This document shows positions 24,859 through 32,598 of a stretch of 60,252 nt of DNA, one piece after another. This DNA comes from Bacteroidota bacterium (GTDB taxonomy: Bacteria; Bacteroidota; Bacteroidia; Bacteroidales; Prolixibacteraceae), in NCBI GenBank assembly GCA_024278975.1, contig JAJRSD010000079.1:1-60252 (forward strand). The letters are read 5' to 3'. The notes below the pieces were generated by a model. The model ran no database searches. It was not told the origin of the DNA and saw only the letters and a list, made by a program, of their open reading frames with translations. Both the position numbers and the translations under genes were made by a program. Position 1 is the stretch's first letter. Every line of letters begins with the position of its first letter.

Positions 24859-27318
24859 TTAAAATTCTTCATTCTCTGTTCTATCAATTACTTCTTGTTG
24901 CAGGTCGGCGTTCATATCGTTAAAATAGTCGCTGTAACCTGCCATTCGAACCAGTAAATCTTTATAATCTTCGGGGCAGTTTTGCGCTGCCAGAAGTGTT
25001 GCAGTATCAACAATGTTAAATTGAATGTGATGCCCGCCCAAAGTAAAATAACTACGAATTAAGTGTCCAAGTTTTTCAATATCTTTTTCGCGTTTTACAA
25101 GGCTTGGCACAAAACGTAAGTTCAGCAGAGTGCCGCCCGATTTTGTCTGGTCGAGTTTACCCAGCGAGCGAATTACATTTGTAGGTCCGTAAATATCGCA
25201 ACCGTGCGATGGCGAAGTTCCATCGGAAATCGATTTACCGGCAAATCGTCCGTTTGGCATTGCTCCCAACACTTTCCCAAAATAAACATGGCAGGTTGTC
25301 GAAAGCATATTCAGGTGAAACGATTCGCCTTTTGTATTTGGTTTTCCGTCGATGGCAGCAAGTAAATCGTTGTAAACTCGAATTGCAATTTTGTCTGCAT
25401 ATTCATCGTCGTTTCCAAAAAACGGGGTACGATTTATTATTCTCTGTCTCAGTTTTTCGTCTCCTTCAAAATTATTATAAACCGCATTCAGCAAAGTTTC
25501 CATATCTATAGTTTTATCTTCGAAAACATGCTTTTTTAATGCCGAAAGACTGTCGGTAACCGTTCCCAGTCCGGTGCATTGAATGTAATTTGTATTGTAA
25601 CGCGGGCCACCATTATAATAATCTTTTCCCTCAGAAATACAATCGTCTATAACCACAGAAAGGAAAGGTGCAGGCGCATATTTTGCAAACATTTTATCGA
25701 TATAATTACTCACGCTCACTTTCAACTCTACAACATAATTTAGCTGTTTTAAAAATGCTGAATACAGCTCCTCGAAGGTTTTAAGATTTCGCGGATTACC
25801 GGTATCTATTCCTGCTACTTTTCCGGTTAGCGGGTCGATCCCACTGTTCAAAGTTATTTCAAGTATTTTAGGAACATTAAGATATCCGGTCAGTAAATAC
25901 GCCTCCTTTCCAAAAGCTCCAACTTCGATGCAACCGCTGCAACCACCTTCGCGAGCATCTTGCAACAATTTCCCTTGTCGCAGCATTTCCTCGATATAAA
26001 TATCAGGGTTAAAAACCGACGGATAACCGTGCCCCTGCCGAATAACTTTTACAGCTGCATTTAAAAATTTATCCGGAGTTTTTGTGCTGATATGAACAGA
26101 ATTCCCGGGTTGTAAAATGTGCAGCTCTTCAATTATTTCTAAAATTATATAAGAGACTTCACTCACTCCATCAGAACCATCGGATTTTAATCCGCCAATA
26201 TTAATGTTTGTGAAATCGTTAAAAGTACCACTTTCGCGGGCTGTAATTCCAACTTTTGGCGGTGCAGGATGGTTATTAACTTTAATCCAAAAACAGCTTA
26301 TTAACTCTTTTGCTTGGTTGCGGGTTAAAGTTCCGGCGGCAATCTCTTGTTCGTAGAAAGGAGTTAAGTGCTGGTCGAAATGCCCGGGGTTCATTGCATC
26401 CCAACCGTTAAGTTCGGTAATAGTTCCGAGGTGAACAAACCAGTACATCTGAATTGCTTCCCACAAATTTCGGGGGGCGTTTGCAGGAACCCTGCGACAC
26501 ACTTCTGCAATACGATTCAGCTCTTTTATGCGCTGCGTGTTTGTTTCGGAAGCAGCCATTTTTAAAGCTAAATCGGCGTGGCGTTCAGCAAAAACAATAA
26601 CTGCATCGCACGAAATATCCATAGCTTTTAGCTGCTCCAGTTTTTCGGTTGCTTCGGGGTCGTTCAAAAAGTCAAGACTCTTAATATGGTTGTTAATCTC
26701 TTTTTTGAAATCGAGCATTCCTTTTTGATATATTTTTCCGTCGAGGGCAGTGTGTCCTGGAGCACGCTGTTCCATAAATTCTGTAAAAACACCGGCTTCG
26801 TATGCAGCTTGCCACTCTTTCGGAACGTGGCTGAAAATCCGTTCGCGCATGGTTCTGCCGCTCCAATACGGAATTACTTCGCGTTCGTAAATATCAATAT
26901 CTTTTTGCGAAATTGTATATTGTTGCTGGTCGCGTGTGTTTAAAACGTGGAAATCTTCGACACTGTGGCAAGTTAATTCGGGGAAAGTAGGAATCGATTT
27001 TGGAGCTGGACCGCGCTCGCCAACAATCAACTCACCGCTACCAATGTAAATTGTTTTCTGGTTGCAAATTTCCAGAAAATTGAGAGCTCGCATAACCGAC
27101 TCCGAATATTTGCCATAGTTTTCTTTGTAAAATTTCGTGGTTATTAACGCTCTCTCAATCGAAAGTGATTCTTGAGTTTCGACACTTTGTTTGCGTAAAA
27201 GTTGAATGCGTTTATTCATGCCCGGGCCAATGGTTTTTTTAGGAGATTTGTAAAAATTACCCTCGGCGCCGGCTGCTCTTTCGGGAGTTATTGTTGATTG
27301 TATTTCAGCAAAAGTCAT
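24859..27318 (-). CDS. Glycyl radical enzyme, trans-4-hydroxy-L-proline dehydratase-like
   Basis: An 819-residue glycyl radical enzyme. The thiyl cysteine is Cys463 in GGCSGCIEVGAFGKEAY with the base Glu465. The radical glycine is Gly794 in RMAGYSDYF. The region after the active site (LTGYLNVPKILEITLNSG, DPLTGK, GNPRN) resembles hydroxyproline dehydratase (HypD) more than pyruvate formate-lyase, so dehydration of hydroxyproline or a related C-OH substrate is my first choice. An unusual extra Cys460 stands where HypD has Thr. A later start at 27219 (MNKRIQLLRK) would match family N-termini better. It requires anaerobic conditions and the adjacent activase. I see no P5C reductase (proC) next to it. 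Confidence 0.85.
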   Translation of the reverse strand: MTFAEIQSTITPERAAGAEGNFYKSPKKTIGPGMNKRIQLLRKQSVETQESLSIERALITTKFYKENYGKYSESVMRALNFLEICNQKTIYIGSGELIVGERGPAPKSIPTFPELTCHSVEDFHVLNTRDQQQYTISQKDIDIYEREVIPYWSGRTMRERIFSHVPKEWQAAYEAGVFTEFMEQRAPGHTALDGKIYQKGMLDFKKEINNHIKSLDFLNDPEATEKLEQLKAMDISCDAVIVFAERHADLALKMAASETNTQRIKELNRIAEVCRRVPANAPRNLWEAIQMYWFVHLGTITELNGWDAMNPGHFDQHLTPFYEQEIAAGTLTRNQAKELISCFWIKVNNHPAPPKVGITARESGTFNDFTNINIGGLKSDGSDGVSEVSYIILEIIEELHILQPGNSVHISTKTPDKFLNAAVKVIRQGHGYPSVFNPDIYIEEMLRQGKLLQDAREGGCSGCIEVGAFGKEAYLLTGYLNVPKILEITLNSGIDPLTGKVAGIDTGNPRNLKTFEELYSAFLKQLNYVVELKVSVSNYIDKMFAKYAPAPFLSVVIDDCISEGKDYYNGGPRYNTNYIQCTGLGTVTDSLSALKKHVFEDKTIDMETLLNAVYNNFEGDEKLRQRIINRTPFFGNDDEYADKIAIRVYNDLLAAIDGKPNTKGESFHLNMLSTTCHVYFGKVLGAMPNGRFAGKSISDGTSPSHGCDIYGPTNVIRSLGKLDQTKSGGTLLNLRFVPSLVKREKDIEKLGHLIRSYFTLGGHHIQFNIVDTATLLAAQNCPEDYKDLLVRMAGYSDYFNDMNADLQQEVIDRTENEEF

Positions 27319-27534
27319 ATAAATATTTTTATTGATGGAAATAAAATTAAACTAAAGTGTGGAAATTATTGTTTGAGGGAAAGACTATGCATATAAAATC
27401 CAACACTCGAACAGACATCTGTACGATGCTAAAAGGTTGGAATTATGCTGTTTTATAGTCATTTGATAAATAAAATTAATGATGTAAATTTACGCAAATA
27501 AAAATATTTTCAAAATAAAATAAAATTACACACC

Positions 27535-28617
27535 ATGAGCGACTCAAAGTTACCAAACAAATTTGTACTAAAAAGTATTGAATTTTATGTAAAAACAGCA
27601 TTGGTATTCCTTATTATCTATACCAGTTTTATAATTTTTAAACCCTTTTTACTTCCCTTTATCTGGGGTATAATTATAGCAGTTGCTTTGTATCCGTTAC
27701 ATAAAAAACTTACCCGATTGTTAAAAAACAAAAGTGGGTTATCAGCAACAATAATTACTTTGGTTTTGCTGGCTGTTTTATTGGCTCCATCGGCATCATT
27801 TACCAGTTCGCTGGTTGATAGTATAAGAGAGTTAAAAACTGGTGTAGAGGATGGCACTTTAGTTATACCCTCGCCAACCGATGATGTTGCAGATTGGCCA
27901 ATAATTGGGAAAAGAGTGCATGCCGCCTGGCAATCGTTTTCTGATAATATTACCGTTGGGATTGTGAAACATAAGGAACAGTTAAAAATTGTTGGAGGGA
28001 AATTTATTTCATTACTTTCAGGCTTTGTGGGAAGTATGCTAACATTTGTTATTGCAATAATTATTGCCGGGATATTTTTGGGGCAATCATCCAAGGGATA
28101 TCAATATGTTAATACTGTTTTTACTGCATTGGCTGGCAATAAAGGAGATGAAATGGTTGAAAATTCGAGAGCAACAATTAGCAGTGTTGTTTTTGGTATT
28201 TTAGGAACTGCAATAATTCAGACAATAATAATAGCAAGTGCCTTTTTTGTTTTTGATGTACCCGGTGCTCCAATTTTAACTATAATTGTTCTGTTTTTTG
28301 CCATTGCACAAATACCAGCTATCCTTGTAGTTTTGCCTGTCATGATTTTTATGTTCTCACATTTATCGGGTGGTGCATCAGCTATATTTGCTATTTGGGC
28401 GATTCTTGGAGCTATAAGCGACAATTTTCTTAAACCAATGCTTTTAGGACGTGGAATGCAAATTCCTATGTTGGTCATTCTTATTGGTTCAATTGGCGGA
28501 ATGATGATAATGGGGATTATCGGGCTGTTTATCGGAGCTGTAATTTTTGCAATGGCATACCAGTTATTTCACATGTGGATTGATGACACTCAGGAGGAGA
28601 TAGAAAAAAAAATGTAA
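27535..28617 (+). CDS. AI-2E family transporter
   Basis: A 360-residue inner-membrane protein of the AI-2E/PerM/TqsA family with about eight helices. It has the paired N-terminal helices (LVFLIIYTSFIIFKPFLLPF), the central soluble stretch and the C-terminal block GAISDNFLKPMLLGRG typical of the family. Family members export autoinducer-2, ions or other small molecules, and the name does not prove the substrate. It is divergent from the glycyl radical enzyme across 216 bases in which I see no clear operator. The C-terminus is acidic and ends in KKM. Confidence 0.85.
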   Translation: MSDSKLPNKFVLKSIEFYVKTALVFLIIYTSFIIFKPFLLPFIWGIIIAVALYPLHKKLTRLLKNKSGLSATIITLVLLAVLLAPSASFTSSLVDSIRELKTGVEDGTLVIPSPTDDVADWPIIGKRVHAAWQSFSDNITVGIVKHKEQLKIVGGKFISLLSGFVGSMLTFVIAIIIAGIFLGQSSKGYQYVNTVFTALAGNKGDEMVENSRATISSVVFGILGTAIIQTIIIASAFFVFDVPGAPILTIIVLFFAIAQIPAILVVLPVMIFMFSHLSGGASAIFAIWAILGAISDNFLKPMLLGRGMQIPMLVILIGSIGGMMIMGIIGLFIGAVIFAMAYQLFHMWIDDTQEEIEKKM

Positions 28618-28787
28618 AAAATATTTTTCTGACGCAACCAATTTATTATTTCTATCGTCAATAGAAGATATCTACTGAATTTATGTATCAATATTTGAAT
28701 TTTTATATTTATTTTGTAGAACATTTTCAGATTAGTAATGTTATTGAATTGAAACAATTAATATTTTAAACAATTAAAATTTATGTT

Positions 28788-29495
28788 ATGAGAAAACTAT
28801 TTAAATTATTAGTTTTTGTAATACCAATTTCGGCAATGTTAGCTTCCTGTTATCCGGGATTCGACGCAACTGTTGAAGAGTTGGATATTGCAATTACAAA
28901 GTACGATTCTACTCAGGATTTTACAAAACTATCGACATTCTATTTATACGATACAATCGTGTATATTGGAGATGAAGAAGATGAAGATATTGACGGGACT
29001 TTCGATGATCTTATTTTACAAGAGGTACAACAGAACCTTCAGAACTTGGGTTGGACTGAAGTAACTGATACAACGGGAGAATCTGATATTGATGTATCGA
29101 TTATGATTTCTGCTTTAAGAACAGATATTAGTTATTACTACTACTACTGGTGGGATTACTGGTATTGGTATCCTTGGTATCCTTATAGTATTAAGAGTGC
29201 AGAAACTACTAACTACTACTATCCTGGTTATCCAATGTATCCTTGGTATCCAGGAGGAGGTTATACAAGCTATTCGTATACTGTTGGTTCTGTATTAATC
29301 GATATGGTTAATAATAAGAATATAGAATTCCCTAAAGATCCAGATTCTCCATCAGGAAGAATTCCGATTATATGGACAGGTGGTCTAAATGGAATTTTGT
29401 CCGGTTCGGATGCAAATATTGCAGCCAGGTTAGAAAAACAGATTGGGCAAGTGTTTAAGCAAAGTACTTATTTAAGCAAAAAAGAACCTAAGTAA
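28788..29495 (+). CDS. DUF4136 lipoprotein with a Tyr/Trp-rich segment
   Basis: A 235-residue lipoprotein: signal sequence ending LASC, lipidated at Cys21. It has a DUF4136-like fold (FTKLSTFYLYD at the start, VGSVLIDMVN and IWTGGLNGIL later). Residues about 116-165 are strikingly rich in Tyr, Trp and Pro, including YYYYYWWDYWYWYPW. The codon string is repetitive (tac/tat, tgg) but not a perfect repeat. It probably sits in the outer membrane, facing the periplasm or the surface. The next gene starts at the overlapping TAATG, so the two are translationally coupled. Function unknown. Confidence 0.8.
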   Translation: MRKLFKLLVFVIPISAMLASCYPGFDATVEELDIAITKYDSTQDFTKLSTFYLYDTIVYIGDEEDEDIDGTFDDLILQEVQQNLQNLGWTEVTDTTGESDIDVSIMISALRTDISYYYYYWWDYWYWYPWYPYSIKSAETTNYYYPGYPMYPWYPGGGYTSYSYTVGSVLIDMVNNKNIEFPKDPDSPSGRIPIIWTGGLNGILSGSDANIAARLEKQIGQVFKQSTYLSKKEPK

Positions 29496-30079
29496 TGAAT
29501 AAATATATAGCAATAATAGTATTAAGTCTGGCTTCTTTCGTTGTAAAGGGGCAGGGCGAGACCGTGATAATTGTAAATTATTTACCGGCCGTAAGTTTAG
29601 GAGAAACAGCAGATTTTACCAATAATTTGAGCCCGAGAGGAGTTGATTTTGAGGTAAATTATTTTGTAAGCGAAGATATCTCGCTTGGATTTGTTACAAG
29701 TTGGAATGTTTTTAGAGAGAAAATTATTGGCGAATCGTTTGAATATGGTGATATGCTAATTACCGGAACACAATTCAGATATACCAATGTTGTTCCTTTA
29801 AATATTAACGCGAAAAAATACTTTACCGGAAATTCAACAACACCTTATTTAGGTGTTGGAGTTGGTACTTCGTATGCAAAACAACAGAACGAAATAGGTG
29901 TGTTTGTATTAAGCCAGGATAAATGGCTATTTAATGTAGCACCAGAAGTTGGAATATTATACGATATGAACAGAACCACTGTACTATCTTTTAAAGTGAA
30001 GTACAATTACAGTCCGAAAGCGGGAGATTTCCCAAGTCAGTCGTACGTTAGTTTCGGTATAGGTATTGGAATGAGATAA
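29495..30079 (+). CDS. Small outer membrane beta-barrel protein
   Basis: A 194-residue exported protein with signal peptide MNKYIAIIVLSLASFVVKGQ. Alternating hydrophobic strands (ISLGFVTSWNVF, TPYLGVGVGTSYA, YVSFGIGIGMR at the C-terminus) are typical of an 8-strand OmpA/OmpW-like barrel. The start codon overlaps the stop of the DUF4136 lipoprotein gene, so the lipoprotein and barrel probably work together in the outer membrane. A terminator follows 21 bases after the stop. No substrate can be inferred. Confidence 0.78.
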   Translation: MNKYIAIIVLSLASFVVKGQGETVIIVNYLPAVSLGETADFTNNLSPRGVDFEVNYFVSEDISLGFVTSWNVFREKIIGESFEYGDMLITGTQFRYTNVVPLNINAKKYFTGNSTTPYLGVGVGTSYAKQQNEIGVFVLSQDKWLFNVAPEVGILYDMNRTTVLSFKVKYNYSPKAGDFPSQSYVSFGIGIGMR

Positions 30080-30100
30080 TATAAATTTCCACTATATAAT

Positions 30101-30135
30101 AAAAAAGGTTCAGCAATTATGTTGAACCTTTTTTA
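30101..30135 (+). terminator. Intrinsic terminator after the lipoprotein-barrel operon
   Basis: AAAAAAGGTTCA (30101-30112) pairs with TGAACCTTTTTT (30123-30134). It works in both directions and ends the operon. Confidence 0.88.
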
Positions 30136-30320
30136 TTGAGTGAGTGTCAAGTCAAATATAAACTTGTTCAAAAAAGAAAGTTGGAGACAGTAATAAAATT
30201 TGTTATTGCAGTTATTTCATCTCCAAATACGTTCAGAAGAAAGATAATTGATTTAGAACAATAGATTATTGTTCCCAAATATTTCAATTTATAATTTCGG
30301 CAATAAATCAAAATGATTGT

Positions 30321-30328
30321 TATATTTG
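30321..30328 (+). promoter_or_regulatory. Bacteroidota -7 element for the nuclease-nup operon
   Basis: TATATTTG fits TAnnTTTG and lies 29 bases before ATG 30358. An ATG at 30313 lies upstream of this element, so the element supports 30358 as the real start. Confidence 0.6.
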
Positions 30329-30357
30329 TTTTCACAGAAAAACAGACTTATTTTAGT

Positions 30358-30948
30358 ATGCGTAAAATTCAACTGAATATTTTGGGACTCTCTGTAAGTC
30401 AGACACAATCGGGTGCTTACGCACTTGTTTTAGCAGAAGAAAATGGCGACCGCAGAATTCCAATTATTATTGGTCCGGTTGAGGCACAGGCAATTGCAAT
30501 TCAGTTGGAGGGGTTAAAACCACCACGTCCACTTACTCACGACTTAATAAAAAATATTGCTCTGGCATTCGATATTGTATTGTTGGAAGTTACAATTTAT
30601 AAGCTTGAAGAGGGTATTTTTTATTCTGAATTACTTTGCGAGATGGATGGTAAGGAGGTAATTATTGATTCGCGCACTTCGGATGCAGTGGCTTTGGCGT
30701 TACGTTTTAAATGCCCCATTTTTACTACCGAACAGATTCTAACAAAATCGGGAATTGTATTGAATTCGGAAAACGATTTCCCCACCGGCAACTCTTTTAT
30801 GGGTGCAGAGAAAGAACCTGAAAATTCTCCTTTTACAAATTATTCGGCACAGGAGTTGGAAGAGATGCTGAATGAAGCTATTCAAAATGAGGATTATGAA
30901 AAAGCATCGATACTCAGAGATGAAATTGATAATAGAAAGAAAAACTAA
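30358..30948 (+). CDS. Bifunctional nuclease family protein
   Basis: A 196-residue protein. I use ATG 30358 (MRKIQLNILGLSVSQTQSGA), since the promoter element lies between it and the earlier ATG at 30313. The N-terminal DUF151/BFN domain includes RRIPIIIGPVEAQAIA, RPLTHDL and SRTSDAVALALR. A C-terminal UVR motif (LEEMLNEAIQNEDYEKASIL) is common in the Bacteroidota form. Family members have been reported to have RNase and DNase activity. It is followed after 7 bases by a nucleoside transporter, which suggests nucleic-acid salvage. Confidence 0.9.
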   Translation: MRKIQLNILGLSVSQTQSGAYALVLAEENGDRRIPIIIGPVEAQAIAIQLEGLKPPRPLTHDLIKNIALAFDIVLLEVTIYKLEEGIFYSELLCEMDGKEVIIDSRTSDAVALALRFKCPIFTTEQILTKSGIVLNSENDFPTGNSFMGAEKEPENSPFTNYSAQELEEMLNEAIQNEDYEKASILRDEIDNRKKN

Positions 30949-30955
30949 ATAACTT

Positions 30956-32416
30956 ATGAAACATATTTTAGTATTGCTGACTTTTTTGGTCGGCATTTTA
31001 TTTTTTCAGCCAGCATTTGCACAAGATGCAGATACTACGCAACAACAATCGGAACAATCGACACAATTAGAAGAGAGTGTTGATAATTCAGTTATACTTT
31101 TGTCGAATAAGCGCGAAAACCCATTTTCGATTGTAACTCTGCTGCGTGGTTTGCTCGGTATGGCAGTACTTATTTTTATTGGTTATGCACTTAGTTCAAA
31201 CCGAAAAGCAATTCCATGGCGAACGGTAATAATTGGATTAATCATACAGATTGTGCTTGCTGTCGGGGTTTTATACGTTCCGTTTGTACGTTCCGGTTTT
31301 GAATTTTTAGGGCATATTTTTGTAAAAATCCTCGACTTTACAAAAGCCGGCAGCGAGTTTCTGATGGGCGATTTAATGAATGTAGAAACCTACGGGTTTA
31401 TATTTATGTTTCAGGTTTTACCCACAATTATTTTCTTTTCGGCATTAACAAGTCTGCTTTTTTACTGGGGAATAATTCAGAAAGTAGTTTATGCGCTGGC
31501 GTGGGTTTTTACAAAAGCACTTCGTATTTCGGGCGCTGAAGCTTTGTCGGTGGCAGGTAATATTTTTCTGGGGCAAACAGAGTCGCCGCTGTTAATAAAA
31601 GCTTACCTCGACAAAATGAGTAAATCGGAAATGCTACTTGTGATGACCGGAGGTATGGCAACTCTTGCGGGCGGGGTGCTGGCTGCATACATTGCACTAC
31701 TTGGAGGTAACGATCCAGTACTCAGACTGGAATTTGCAAAACACCTTTTGGCGGCCTCAATTATGGCAGCTCCGGCAGCAATTATCTTTTCTAAAATGCT
31801 AATTCCTCCCACCGATGAAATTGATAAAGAGATTGAAGTTACGCGCGAAAAAATTGGGAATAACACTTTAGATGCAATTGCAAACGGAACCAGTCAGGGT
31901 GTAAAGCTGGCAGTAAACGTGGCGGCAATGTTACTGGCGTTTATCGCTTTTATTGCCATGTTTAATTTTATTATTGGCAAAATTGGGCAGTGGACAACTT
32001 TAAACGAAATTATAGCCACAGGAACAGATGGCAGATACGACGGACTTTCGCTGCAATTTATTTTGGGTTACACTTTTGCTCCATTAATGTGGTTAATTGG
32101 CGTTGCTCCTGCCGACATGGTTACAGTTGGAAGATTGCTGGGTGAAAAACTAATACTGACCGAGTTTATCGGATATATTAGTCTGGCCGATTTAAAAGCC
32201 AGTGGCGCGTTTACCGATCCCAAATCGATAATTATGGCAACCTATATTTTGTGTGGTTTTGCCAATATTTCATCCATCGGAATTCAGATTGGAGGAATTG
32301 GCGCGCTGGCGCCAAAACGCCGTGTTTTACTGTCTAAGCTGGGCGTAAAAGCTCTAATTGCCGGCACACTCGCATCGTTAATGAGTGCTACTATTATTGG
32401 TGCGATAATGGGGTAA
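30956..32416 (+). CDS. Concentrative nucleoside transporter with an N-terminal secreted extension
   Basis: A 486-residue CNT/NupC-type sodium- or proton-coupled nucleoside importer. The core shows GQTESPLLIKAYLDKMSKSE and the later GFANISSIGIQIGGIGAL, the two signature blocks of CNT carriers. It begins with a cleavable-looking signal peptide (MKHILVLLTFLVGILFFQPAFAQ, written in parts in the track but continuous), then a Gln/Glu-rich periplasmic stretch before the first carrier helix near residue 60. It is cotranscribed with the nuclease upstream. Together they would break down nucleic acids or nucleotides and take up nucleosides. Confidence 0.92.
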   Translation: MKHILVLLTFLVGILFFQPAFAQDADTTQQQSEQSTQLEESVDNSVILLSNKRENPFSIVTLLRGLLGMAVLIFIGYALSSNRKAIPWRTVIIGLIIQIVLAVGVLYVPFVRSGFEFLGHIFVKILDFTKAGSEFLMGDLMNVETYGFIFMFQVLPTIIFFSALTSLLFYWGIIQKVVYALAWVFTKALRISGAEALSVAGNIFLGQTESPLLIKAYLDKMSKSEMLLVMTGGMATLAGGVLAAYIALLGGNDPVLRLEFAKHLLAASIMAAPAAIIFSKMLIPPTDEIDKEIEVTREKIGNNTLDAIANGTSQGVKLAVNVAAMLLAFIAFIAMFNFIIGKIGQWTTLNEIIATGTDGRYDGLSLQFILGYTFAPLMWLIGVAPADMVTVGRLLGEKLILTEFIGYISLADLKASGAFTDPKSIIMATYILCGFANISSIGIQIGGIGALAPKRRVLLSKLGVKALIAGTLASLMSATIIGAIMG

Positions 32417-32502
32417 TTTTAAATCTGAACTTTTTAATTGAAAAAATTGAAAAATAAATACTAAAAGTAGAAGTTAAATTATCTATTTGAGATTACAATT
32501 TA

Positions 32503-32510
32503 TATTTTTG
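32503..32510 (+). promoter_or_regulatory. Bacteroidota -7 element for the DUF5916 gene
   Basis: TATTTTTG fits TAnnTTTG and would start transcription near 32517, about 80 bases before the signal-peptide coding region. The rest of 32417-32598 is AT-rich with no other recognisable element. Confidence 0.45.
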
Positions 32511-32598
32511 ATGAAATAATATTTTTAAATTTGGGTCGCATCTTTCCAAAATATTAAAGATTAAGATATACATTTTACTAAACCTAACTAATTTCAAC

